This document shows, piece by piece, positions 33,847 to 43,007 of a stretch of 64,000 nt of DNA (position 1 is the stretch's first letter; the number at the start of each line of letters is the position of its first letter). This DNA is from Falciphora oryzae. Its lineage: Eukaryota > Ascomycota > Sordariomycetes > Magnaporthales > Magnaporthaceae. The position numbers and the translations under genes were made by a program. The stretch spans positions 1,334,548 to 1,398,547 of the forward strand of contig JNVV01000004.1 in NCBI GenBank assembly GCA_000733355.1. Direction: 5' to 3'. The notes under the pieces were generated by a model. The model was not told the DNA's origin. It made no database searches and saw only the letters and a program-made list of their open reading frames with translations.

Positions 33847-34431
33847 GGCTCATAGTAATGCGTGCCGTGCGTAGTCCAAGAGGAGGCTATCCAAGTCACT
33901 TGGTGGCGGACGCGCTGCTTCTGTCAAAAGGTTGCTGCAGGTGAGGTGTGAGGTGGTTGGGTGCAGTCTGAACCTGGCCCAAGTTTTTTGTGTACATTGC
34001 TGTATTGGGCAACTGCGCCTGTGCGGTAATGTCATCAAAACCCACTCTGGCACATGCAGGCGATATTTACAGCCTTCCCAAACCGGCTAGCTTGGGCTGC
34101 GGGGGCTGTAATGTTGTTGGCCGGGCAGCCGCCCACGTATGTGGCTTACCGTTGTGCCGATTTAGCGAGATGGGCGTTCGGCCTATGTTCTTCAGCCACA
34201 TCTCCCCACGCCAGCAATCTCACCAACGAGCCCGCCACACACGCCGCCAAACGAACTTCTGTTTCGCACGGGCTTCCGTTTTGGTGGTGCTGCCGCCATC
34301 CCCCTCTGGCCCAAGCTAGGTTTCGGCCAGGTTTCTTTCCTTCCTTTTCTTTCTTTCTTTCCTTCCTTTTCTTTCTTTCTTTCCTCCGAGCGCCGCGCAG
34401 CTCTCCAGCTTGTCTCACATTTTTGGCCGCC
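33847..34431. promoter_or_regulatory. Shared divergent promoter region, sgo1 / dad2
   Basis: 585 bases separate the start codons of shugoshin (minus) and Dad2 (plus). The Dad2 side ends in a 55-base pure C/T tract (34332-34387) made of CTTT/CCTT units with an internal duplication of about 23 bases, a typical fungal start-site pyrimidine tract. Co-regulation in mitosis is plausible but not shown by the sequence. Confidence 0.55.
34332..34387 (+). repeat. CTTT/CCTT pyrimidine microsatellite
   Basis: Uninterrupted C/T tract on the plus strand about 45 bases before the dad2 ATG. An imperfect duplication of CTTTCCTTCCTTTTCTTT is visible. It is probably within the dad2 leader or at its transcription start. 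Confidence 0.85.
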
Positions 34432-35004
34432 ATGTCGTTTCCCTCACGATCGCTGCCGGGTCACATGCGGCAGCCCTCAGGCGCTGGAAGCAGTGTTGGA
34501 TCCGGGCAGTCACCCGCCCTTGTGGCCCGTGTGAACGAGAAGAAGGCCGAGCTTGAGAACCTGCGAGAGCTCCGCGACCTGAGCGCAACAGTGGCGACGC
34601 AGATGGAGGCGCTGGAGCAGAAGCTGGGCACGCTGTCGGACGGCACAGAGGCCATCGCGCTGGTCCTGGGCAACTGGCACAACGTGCTGCAAGCCATCAA
34701 CATGGCCTCGGGTATGTCGTTAGCGGTGGATAAACTCCTTGGAAGACCGAAAAGAAAAAAAAAAAAAAAAAAAAAAAAAACATGCGGCCGTTTGTGTGCC
34801 AAGTCGTGCACGTGAACTATCCCTGACCCATCTCATCCATGAATAGCAAAGCTGCCGAAGTCCAAGTCCGAGGACGAGGGCCGGCCTGACACAGCCGAGG
34901 AGGCGGGCTCGATAGCACTTCCGCAGACGTTGGTCAGGATTCCGACCGAGCATGCCCCAACCATCCAGGCGCAAACAGAAGAGCAGCCCGAAGTTGAGGA
35001 ATAA
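34432..35004 (+). CDS. dad2: DASH/Dam1 complex subunit Dad2
   Basis: Small kinetochore protein of the DASH/Dam1 ring that couples chromosomes to spindle microtubules. Two exons, 34432-34711 and 34847-35004, join G|CA in frame to 145 residues. The conserved Dad2 core spans about residues 30-98: ALVARVNEKKAELENLREL, then LSATVATQMEALEQKLGTLSDG and NWHNVLQAINMAS/AKLPK. The C-terminal tail is acidic. The ATG sits in a strong GCCGCCATG context. The 135-base intron contains an A26 run (34755-34780), unusual for a short fungal intron. Identification is strong despite the short length because the core motif is colinear. Confidence 0.92.
34755..34780. repeat. dad2: Poly-A run of 26 bases inside the dad2 intron
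   Basis: Pure A run occupying about a fifth of the intron on the sense strand. Confidence 0.9.
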
Positions 35005-36571
35005 GCTGGATGGGTGCCCTGATTTGCCCAGAGGGGATGCAGTCCGCCCAATCGGGCATTTCTGACGTGTTCCGCACACGGGTGGCGCGTTCTCCCTCCC
35101 AGTTGGCTTCACTGTTGACAATACCACCACGGCTTTTCTACCTGCCCGTCCAGCCAGTGCGCAGCATCGTTGGACGGGATTGTGGAACACTTGACAACTT
35201 CCCGCCGGTGTCTACCTGTCAGAATCCAACTCCTGTGGCTCAACGCGCCCGCTGTCACTCAGCTGGATAAAGTTCTGTCACGGCAGATTGAGGGGTAGAT
35301 GGAATCCTATTGGACCCCGACGTTGCGCTACCGAGCCAGCTGCAGGCCGGCGCCCCGCATGTTTATTTCCGCGACACTTCTTTACCCAAAACGCCATTAG
35401 ACTGGTGCAACCTCGGCTTCCTCTCCATGCCTAAAAAGCCTTAGACCAGCCCTGGGGATGCGAAGAACAAAGTGCGACTGGTTTGCTTCGTTGACGATCG
35501 ATTGAGGGTCAAACGGAGGGGCAGCCCCGGCCAAAGCCTGCTTGGAAAAGCAACAGTGGAGTGGGGTCCGCGTCGGTGCTCGGTGGAACCGCGCCGTCGG
35601 TTATTTTTTTATTTGGAAAAACCTGATGACAGAAAAGGGGGCTGTGCCGCAGCAAAGGCGTTGCACACCCTACTCCATAGAGGACTGGCGAGATGCTACA
35701 GAATAGAGATTTATGCAAGCACATCCTGGCTGCATACTACCCAAGAATACCCATTGAGGCATACCGGCCCTCGATGTGAAACAGATCGCGGGATCATCGA
35801 TCGCTAGGCAGCTTGAATCATGGTGAAACGGAGGGCGACAGCAGGCTCAGTTGCAGCGGTGGGGATGGCTGTGATTATCACTCTCGTTATGAGTCTGGCG
35901 TCGGTGGGCTGCCCCCTTGTGCTTGACTGTCTCGCAATATTCGCAAACGCTTTCCCCGTGGGCGTTCGGTTGCGAGAGCCGTCATTGCTTCTGGAGCGTT
36001 CTGGGAGGCCAGCGACGATTCGTATCTGACGAATAGCATCCCCGATGCGTCTGTAGGCGCCTCCGCTTTACTGCGCGAGAGGCAGGCGGTGCCGCCGACG
36101 GATTTGGCACCCAGTAAACATGGAAATCAACGAATCCCCGCCGCCCCTCCGACTCGTGTCACGGGCGGGCAGGCGCAATGTCGGACAGGTCGAGGTCGAG
36201 CGTGCAGTGCCGATGCACAAGCAAGGATCGAGGGAAGGAGGCCTCGCCTCGCTTTTGCCCTGCCGTGTTTTCTCTGTTTCTGCCCTCTTTTCTCCCTTCT
36301 GCTTGATTCCACCCCGCCGTCCTTCTCGGCTGCACAATTCTCAACCGTCTCTCACCAAATCGATTCCTCGCAGTCTGTACCGAGCATCACTCTAGGCCTT
36401 TTTGGATTGGATCGCCAGCCAGGGACCACGGCCGAGGCCCAATCAAGCACCCTGCCCCGGCGCGAGACCCCTGCTCAATAAATTTACTAGCACACAGCCC
36501 CCTGGACCGTTATTACTACACGGACGCAGATCGGGCTCCCTTGCTCGCGCTCCGCCGATAAAGAAGTGACA
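35005..36571. other. Intergenic region, dad2 / TPX2-like gene
   Basis: Promoter and leader of the downstream gene, with pyrimidine-rich DNA at about 36260-36320. A 69-codon frame at 35820-36029 begins with ATG and encodes a basic N-terminus followed by a hydrophobic stretch; it may be a chance frame and is not called as a gene. Confidence 0.55.
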
Positions 36572-38941
36572 ATGGCCAGCCGACTCGCCCAGCGCCAGCC
36601 CTCGGCTGGCGCGCTTGATCCTTTTGCGGTGCTCGAGGACGGCAACAGCAGCTGCTCCGAGACTATTCCGCTGCCATCATCATCGCCCGCATCGCATCGC
36701 ACTGACAACACTCACACCACAACCAACGCTACCATCACGGGCTTGAGCACGGCTGCCGTTCCTAGCTCCAACGTTCTCGAGCTTGCCGTTCTGGGCGAGC
36801 GCAACGTGCTGCAGGCCCAGAACCTTCGCCCGCTCGAGCTTGCTTCTCCCGAGTCGCTCGCCAACCAGCTCGACCAGTTCCACATCAGCAGCCCCAAAAA
36901 GGCTATCTTCGACCCCAGAGATCAGAAGCCTCTGTCCCGCGGCCCCCAGACGCGCCTGCCGCTCGACGAAAACACATTCCTCCCTCCAGGCTTGCCGTTG
37001 GTTGCGCCAAAGACGGGCCAGTCCCTGGGCCGTGATCCTGAGCCTGGCCAGGGCCAGCTTCGTCAGCCGTCTGGCGCCGTTCCTGGACCAAAACCGAAGC
37101 CTGTTCAAGGTGAGAAAGACAAGCCATGGCATCCTTGTCCACACCTGACCCTCATTGCAGGACCTCCCCTGCTGACCACCTGCCGCACAACGTATTTAGT
37201 AGACGCTCTCGCTGCGCACCCTCCAGCACCTCGCCCGCCTACGACCAGTCGTGTTGTAGACCAGCAGAAGCTAAAACGGCACGAGGCCGGCGATTTCGAC
37301 TACGTTCTTTCTGTTCCTGTTTCTTCAGCAGCCGCAGAGAAGTATTACCGTGAGAGTGGCAGGTCTGGCAGCATCAACATTGCTTCAGGCACACCCGACC
37401 CGAGTGCGAAACTCTACTTTGGTTGCAACCTTCTCGAGTCCAGGACTGAGTCGACAATCAAGGACCCAGCTGAAGACGCTGGTGTCGAAAACCACTCTGT
37501 CCCCGTCTACACCCTCTTGGCAACACCCATCGACAACCCTGAGCAGGCCTCAGCCAAGACCGACATCAAGGAGCCAGGAACCACCTCCGTCACAATGATG
37601 TCTGAACACGTCAGCCCTTCGTCTGGGCCAGAGCCTCAGATTACTGTGCTCGAGCCAGGCGAGGTTGCCGCCAAGCTATTGCTGCCCCGGGACACATCTC
37701 CAAAGAGGGCTGCCAGTCCATTTCCTCGGCCAGTGTCTAGCGCGCGGATCGAGGATACCTTTGAAGCCCTTGATGATCTGGAGGAGCAGCTAGAGGCGCT
37801 GCATGAGGTTGTCAGGGTCGAGCGTGTTCCCTCCCCAGACAAGCTGCAGAGGGCCCCGAGCACCAAACAGCCAGGCACCGTCAAGCGAGCGCTGTCAACG
37901 ACCAAGAAGCCGGTCTCAAGGACAGGCTCAGTGCGTGCCAGCGGAGCCGAGGTCTCAAGGACAGGCTCTGTGCGAAAATCCGTGTCCATCGTTCTCACCA
38001 AGAACGACCAGAAACCAACACCAACAAACTCACCTTCGGCAAAGCGAGTGGCTGGCACACGGCCAAGGCCCGCTAGTGTCATCGAGCCAAGGCAAGCCGC
38101 GAAGACGATGCCCATGTTTGAGCTGCCGGGCGACGCTGTCGCACGGAGGCTTAAGGAGCAGCGCGAGGCGCGACTGGTTAAGGTGGAGGCAGAGAAGGCA
38201 GAGAAGGCAGCCCAGGCCAGCGCTCTGCAGAGGGCACGTTCAGCCAGGCTGCCAACCAGGCCAACCTTTGAACTCCCTGGCGAGGCCATCTCGCGACGGA
38301 AGAGGGAGGAACACCAAGCCAAGCTCCGAGCCCAGGAGGAGGAGGAGCGTCGGCGACGGGAATTCAAGGCTCGCCCTATCCGCGCGGCCCTGACCACCCC
38401 GGCTAGTGTGCCTCGTGAGACGGTTGCCAGCCGCGCGCGCCAGGCTGCCAAGGCCGCCGGCGCCTCGGCGGAGCAGTGCGAAAGCTCGGCAGCTACAACG
38501 TCACCTGGAAAGAAGCGGGCTACCGTTGGTGCCGGAGCTGGCCCCTCGCGGCGGCCCCTGAGCGGCGTCATGGACAACCAGCAGCAGCGGGGCCGAGACA
38601 CCACGGTCGCAGGCTCAGCAGCGTCTCGGAACAAGCCGGCGGCTAGCAGCATCCGCGGGACGTCGACGTCCACGGGCAGCACCAACATTAGCAAAGGCAG
38701 CAGCGGGGTGTCGAACGAGGACATTCAACAGCAGCGACGCCGTGCGCGTGAAATCTACCGACGCGATAACAGCCTCGTCGAAGAGCGCGAGCGAGACCAG
38801 CGCGAACGCGAGATGATGGCCAAGCTGGCCAGACAGGAGGCAGCCGAACGGTCCCGCCAGCTTAGTCGCGAGTGGGCCGAGCGGCGCCAGACTAAGCGCT
38901 CGTCAGTGGTGGGACCACCGTCGAGCCCAGCCGCCCGCTGA
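36572..38941 (+). CDS. Basic coiled protein with TPX2-like FELPG / FKARP motifs
   Basis: 789 codons if read through, 771-772 residues if the likely 51-base intron 37110-37160 is removed (GTGAGA donor, CTGAC branch-like site, CAG acceptor). The N-terminal half is low-complexity with short conserved-looking pieces (DPFAVLEDGN, LGERNVLQ, NQLDQFHISSPKKAIFDP). The C-terminal half is basic and helical. FELPGDAVARRLKEQREARL (from 38117) and FELPGEAISRRKREEHQAKL (from 38267) repeat the same motif; the second runs into RRREFKARPI. This FxLxGE...KL...EEEE...FKARP layout resembles the microtubule-binding TPX2 C-terminal repeat. A shorter repeat, VSRTGSVR, occurs twice near 37915-37977. The end is rich in Arg/Glu coiled coil. 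A spindle or microtubule role is inference; its position next to shugoshin and Dad2 fits but proves nothing. Confidence 0.8.
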   Translation: MASRLAQRQPSAGALDPFAVLEDGNSSCSETIPLPSSSPASHRTDNTHTTTNATITGLSTAAVPSSNVLELAVLGERNVLQAQNLRPLELASPESLANQLDQFHISSPKKAIFDPRDQKPLSRGPQTRLPLDENTFLPPGLPLVAPKTGQSLGRDPEPGQGQLRQPSGAVPGPKPKPVQGEKDKPWHPCPHLTLIAGPPLLTTCRTTYLVDALAAHPPAPRPPTTSRVVDQQKLKRHEAGDFDYVLSVPVSSAAAEKYYRESGRSGSINIASGTPDPSAKLYFGCNLLESRTESTIKDPAEDAGVENHSVPVYTLLATPIDNPEQASAKTDIKEPGTTSVTMMSEHVSPSSGPEPQITVLEPGEVAAKLLLPRDTSPKRAASPFPRPVSSARIEDTFEALDDLEEQLEALHEVVRVERVPSPDKLQRAPSTKQPGTVKRALSTTKKPVSRTGSVRASGAEVSRTGSVRKSVSIVLTKNDQKPTPTNSPSAKRVAGTRPRPASVIEPRQAAKTMPMFELPGDAVARRLKEQREARLVKVEAEKAEKAAQASALQRARSARLPTRPTFELPGEAISRRKREEHQAKLRAQEEEERRRREFKARPIRAALTTPASVPRETVASRARQAAKAAGASAEQCESSAATTSPGKKRATVGAGAGPSRRPLSGVMDNQQQRGRDTTVAGSAASRNKPAASSIRGTSTSTGSTNISKGSSGVSNEDIQQQRRRAREIYRRDNSLVEERERDQREREMMAKLARQEAAERSRQLSREWAERRQTKRSSVVGPPSSPAAR
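37110..37160 (+). other. Probable 51-base in-frame intron
   Basis: Begins GTGAGAAAG after CTGTTCAAG and ends CTCATTGCAG, with CACCTGACC as branch-like site. It has 51 bases and no stop codon, so retention would add 17 residues without a frameshift. The encoded stretch (Trp, His, Pro, Cys rich) differs from the surrounding sequence, which favours an intron. Confidence 0.7.
38117..38380 (+). repeat. Duplicated FELPG motif, TPX2-like
   Basis: Two FELPG(D/E)A(V/I) motifs, each followed by a basic helix, spaced 50 residues apart; the second copy ends with FKARPI. They look like an internal duplication of one functional motif. Confidence 0.7.
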
Positions 38942-39882
38942 GAGATACTAGAAGCCAGTCGTCACCGTTTCCGCCTTGCGAGAGATGACATGGCCGGCAA
39001 TTCACGGCTCAATAACAGGGTGTGCGTGTGTGCCATGCCACCTAACTAGTCCATGCTCTGGACAGTATTCCTTTTGTCAGCTTCACTTTCTTGTGTTTTT
39101 GGTCCCCAAAGGACCGTAGGGATAACTGGTTGGGCGGCTTTAACGATTGCATTTTATCAACCACAAAGCAAGGAGTCCCTGAGTGTATTTCTCTCGTTTG
39201 GTTTTTGGTTTGGCTTCCTCGTTCTATTCTTTCCGAACACAGGTTTACTGTGTTTCATTTTGACTCACTACGACTACTTTGCAGAACGCTCCTAGGCGCT
39301 GAAAAGTTAGTCGGACTGTCGTTTAGATGTAAACTTCCTTTACTCATCAAAAGAAAAGTTCATATTGCCCGGGGTTGACTCGCCCGCCGTGATTGCTTCA
39401 GAGGTTAATATTACCTGAGCCAGACGTCGGTGGCCCGCCCATGCTCAAAGTGCGATAGAAGCCTCCCATTTGCCTCAATTATTTTTCTTCCAGTCATGGT
39501 CGGCCTTTGTATGCTCGTAGATTCACTAGAAGGCAAAAACGCTTGGGGATTTCGGCAATGCTTTCTCCAAGACCGATACGGCGTCGGCACCACAAGCCCG
39601 ATAATCCATGGATGACAGCCCCCAGGGAAACCCATGCTTATAAGCTTCCCCAACAGCGATCAGTGGCCCGACCCGCAGCCGCCATCCCCACCTCGGCTCA
39701 ACGACACCGTACCGCCACCAGCACGACAGATTAAAGCGACCAGAGCACTCTGTCTGCTCGCGCTAGGTCCCGTCAAGGTCGCCAGGTCATGCATGCATGG
39801 TTCGTCTAAAAAGTGCGTGAAACAAACGGAAACACCCAGCCCGGAATACCACCACCATCAACAACAGGTCGAACGCGAAACC
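38942..39882. other. Intergenic region before the carboxylesterase gene
   Basis: 3' flank of the TPX2-like gene and promoter of the esterase. It includes TATAAG at 39639-39644 within the palindrome GCTTATAAGC. No gene is seen. Confidence 0.6.
39639..39644 (+). promoter_or_regulatory. Candidate TATA box of the carboxylesterase gene
   Basis: TATAAG about 240 bases upstream of the chosen ATG, centred in a 10-bp palindrome. If it is the TATA box, transcription would start near 39670 and the in-frame ATG at 39634 could not be used, which supports the start at 39883. Confidence 0.35.
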
Positions 39883-41999
39883 ATGCCTGCCACGAGCAGC
39901 AGCAGCAGCAGCTCGCCGCCAAAGGTGAAGCTCCGCCAGGGCACCTACATAGGCGTAGCCCGGCCCTCGAGCGCGCTGTACCCCAAGGCGCTGGCCGCCT
40001 TCCTCGGCGTGCCTTACGCCCAGACCACTGCCGGGGCCAACCGCTTCCGGCCTCCGCAGCCGCTCCTCCCCGTGCCGCCTTCATCACCAGGAGGCAGCAG
40101 TCATGATACCGAGGCCATCCCGGCCGTGGCCTACGGCGAGGCCTGCCCGGGCATCAACGCGCCGCCGCCGGGGATCCGCGCGGGCGAGGACTGCCTCAAC
40201 GCAAACGTCTTTGTGCCCGCCGCTCGCCTCCCCGACTCCCCCTCCTCCCAGGGAGAACGCGACCAACCGCCGCTCCTCCCCGTCGTCGTCTACGTGCACG
40301 GCGGCGGGTTCAACATGGGGCTGGGCGCCGAGCGCGACATGGCCAGCTTCGTCGCGTGGGCGGCCGACGACGTCGTCGGCGTCAGCTTCAACTACCGTGT
40401 CGGGCCGCTCGGCTTCCTGGCCTCGCCGACGGCGCCTGCCGACGGGAGGGACGACGACGACGAGGAAGGGGTGCTGAACGTCGGCCTGCGCGACCAGCAG
40501 ATGCTGTTCCGCTGGGTGGCCGACAACATCGCCGCCTTTGGGGGCGACCCGGCCAACGTGACCGTCATGGGCATGAGCGCGGGCGCGCACTCGGTGAGTG
40601 GGAAGCTAGGAGCATGCTATGGCGCCTGCGTGCGGACTCGTCACCTCTTGTTTTCTAACACGCTGCATAGATCGGCCATCACCTGATCTACTACGGCGCC
40701 TCCAACAACACGCCCGCGCCCTTCCACAAGGCCATCCTCGAGTCCGGCGCCGCGACGGCCCGCTCCGTGCTGCACCCGACGCACCCGCGCAACGCGTCCC
40801 AGTACCGCGAGTTCCTCGCCGCCGTGGGAATCCCACCCGGCCAGCCGGGCGCCGTGCTGTCGCGCCTCCGCGCCCTGCCGCTCCGGGCCGTCCTGGACGC
40901 GGGCCGCGCCGTCTGGGACGCGCACGCGCCCGCCGTGTGCTGGCCCTTCCAGCCCGTGATCGACGCCGACGTGATCCCGGACCTGCCCGTCCGGAGTTGG
41001 CGGGCGGGCCGCGCGCTGGACGTGCCCGTCATCACGGGCTTCAACACAAACGAGGGCACTGCCTTCGTGCCGGCGCACGCCGACTCGGACGCCGACTTTA
41101 GGCGCTTCTTCGAGCGCCTCCTGCCCGCCGCCGGCCGCGCCGACATCGACCGGCTCGCGGCCTCGCTGTACCCGGACCCGGTCTCGTCGCCGGCGTCGCT
41201 CTCGTCGTCGCAGATCCGCTACCTGTCCGCGCCGGTGCCCAGGGGCATGGCCAGGCAGTGGCGCCGGCTCGACGCGGCCTACGCCGACTACGCCTACACG
41301 TGCCCCGTGCTGCAGACGGCGCACTACATGTCGCGGCTGCGCAAGGGCGGCAGCAACGACGGCCGCTCAAGGGTCTACGTCTACCACTTCGCCCCGCTCT
41401 CGCCGCCCTGGGGCACGGCCAACCACGCCGAGAACGCGCCGTTCGCGGCCCACGACCTGGCACAGCTGCTGGGCCTCGGCTTGTCGGCGGGCAAGCTCAA
41501 AGGTGGCGACGACGAGAAGCAGGAGGAGACGCTCAAGGCCGCCGAGGCCCGCCTCCCCGGAATAGTGGCCGCGTCGGCCGCCATGCACGCCGCCTACGTC
41601 CGCTTCGCCGCGTCGAGGGACGGCGACCCCAACGGCACGACAAACAGCGCCGTGGCGGGAAGAAGAAGCACGGCGGCGAAGGCGGCCGGCTCTCTGCGCC
41701 ACTGGCCCGCCTTCGAGTCGCCCTTCCGCGGCGGGACCGTCGCGGCCCCCGAGCTGGCCCGCGCCGCCGTCGATGACGGGGAGGGCGGCGGCAGGCTCGT
41801 GGTTTTTGGCGAGGACAACGAGGAGCGGCTGCTGCGTGACGGTGGCGGCAGCAGCCCAGGTACGGCAGCCCGCGTCGTGGCGCTGTCGGAGCGGGAGCTC
41901 GAGCTGTGCCGCTTCTGGTGGGAGCGCGTCGAGCTGAGCCAGGGCTCCGGGACGAGGCTGGTAGGAGAAGGTCCAGCTAAGTACAAGGCGAATCTATAG
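39883..41999 (+). CDS. Type-B carboxylesterase/lipase, alpha/beta hydrolase
   Basis: Serine hydrolase of the carboxylesterase-B family, 679 residues from two exons, 39883-40593 and 40671-41999. It shows EDCLNANVF, the oxyanion-hole motif YVHGGGF, FNYRVGPLGFL and VADNIAAFGGDPANVT. The nucleophile elbow reads GMSAG rather than the usual GESAG, with Ser232 as likely nucleophile; Glu365 (GFNTNEGTAF) and His489 (PWGTANHAENAPF) complete the triad. The frame is open to an ATG at 39634, but homology starts near KLRQGTYIGV, so I chose ATG 39883. There is no signal peptide or membrane segment, so it is probably intracellular, unlike secreted cholinesterase-like members. The coding DNA is visibly richer in G and C than its neighbours, with G/C at almost every third position. 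Substrate cannot be told. Confidence 0.9.
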
Positions 42000-43007
42000 A
42001 TTTCCCGTCAAGGGAATGACAAAAGGAGGGCCCTGTCGTATATAGGTATTATTCCAAAGGGGACTGGAATGGCGTGCCTGTACGATATTCCAGGAGCCAC
42101 CTTGGAGGTGGTATGCATCCGATAGATTCCCCCCCTGGCTTGTCTACGGACATTGAAGTGAGACACGCAGTGGCAGTACTCGGTCGGGATGCTCGCCAAT
42201 GAGATGACGTCTGAAATTATGACAAATAGACATAACGGGCGCTCAACCAAGCCGCCCTCATCGCGCAGCCGAACAAGACAATAATACCCAGGAAACGCTT
42301 GTTAGCTATGTAGGTAGATATTCGTGTACAAACACAATCCAGGCCCGCTGCCAGCTCTCGTACGCACTGCAGTGACGTTCAGTCCCACATACGGCAGATT
42401 GCCCAATACACATCAACCTCCCAGTCAGACTAAAGTAAAAAATCAAGGAAATTTTTCGTCGGAAAAATTGGGGAACAAGGGATGAAAAGTCCACCCATAT
42501 ATGTAACCAGGAAAGGGGGAGATAAAGGACAGCAAAATAGCCAAAAGATCTCCACCACCCAGCCGAACTGAGTCGAAGGTTCGTACGGTTCTGTTTCGTC
42601 GGGTACTAGAGGAAAGTTGGAAAGATGGAGGAGGACAAGGTGAAGACACTGGCTGAGAGATTTCCACAGCAGGCTTGGGCCAAACAACATCCCTTCTGCC
42701 ATCGTATGTTCTGCCGCAGTAGACACATAATCCGATAGTATCTTCCCACCTCCCAGCCATTAAATAGAATATTGTAGAAGATGAGCGAACGACAATTATA
42801 GAAAAGTTTTGTGGCAAAAGAGGCTAGGAAAATGCTGGATACGCATAACGTTTTTAGGTTGCTGTAAAGCCGAGAGTGTGTGCAAGCCAAGCGAGAGTGA
42901 GGTTTTGAGAGAAAAGCGAGTTGCTGATATGCGGCAATGGGGAATCCTAGCAGGGTATTCGATGCACGGACAGGACGGGTATAGCAAAGGCAGAGTCGCT
43001 ACTGTTA
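42000..43007. other. Convergent intergenic region, esterase / Mid2-like gene
   Basis: 3' flanks of two convergent genes. It is more AT-rich than the coding DNA on both sides. No frame with recognisable features is present. Confidence 0.65.
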
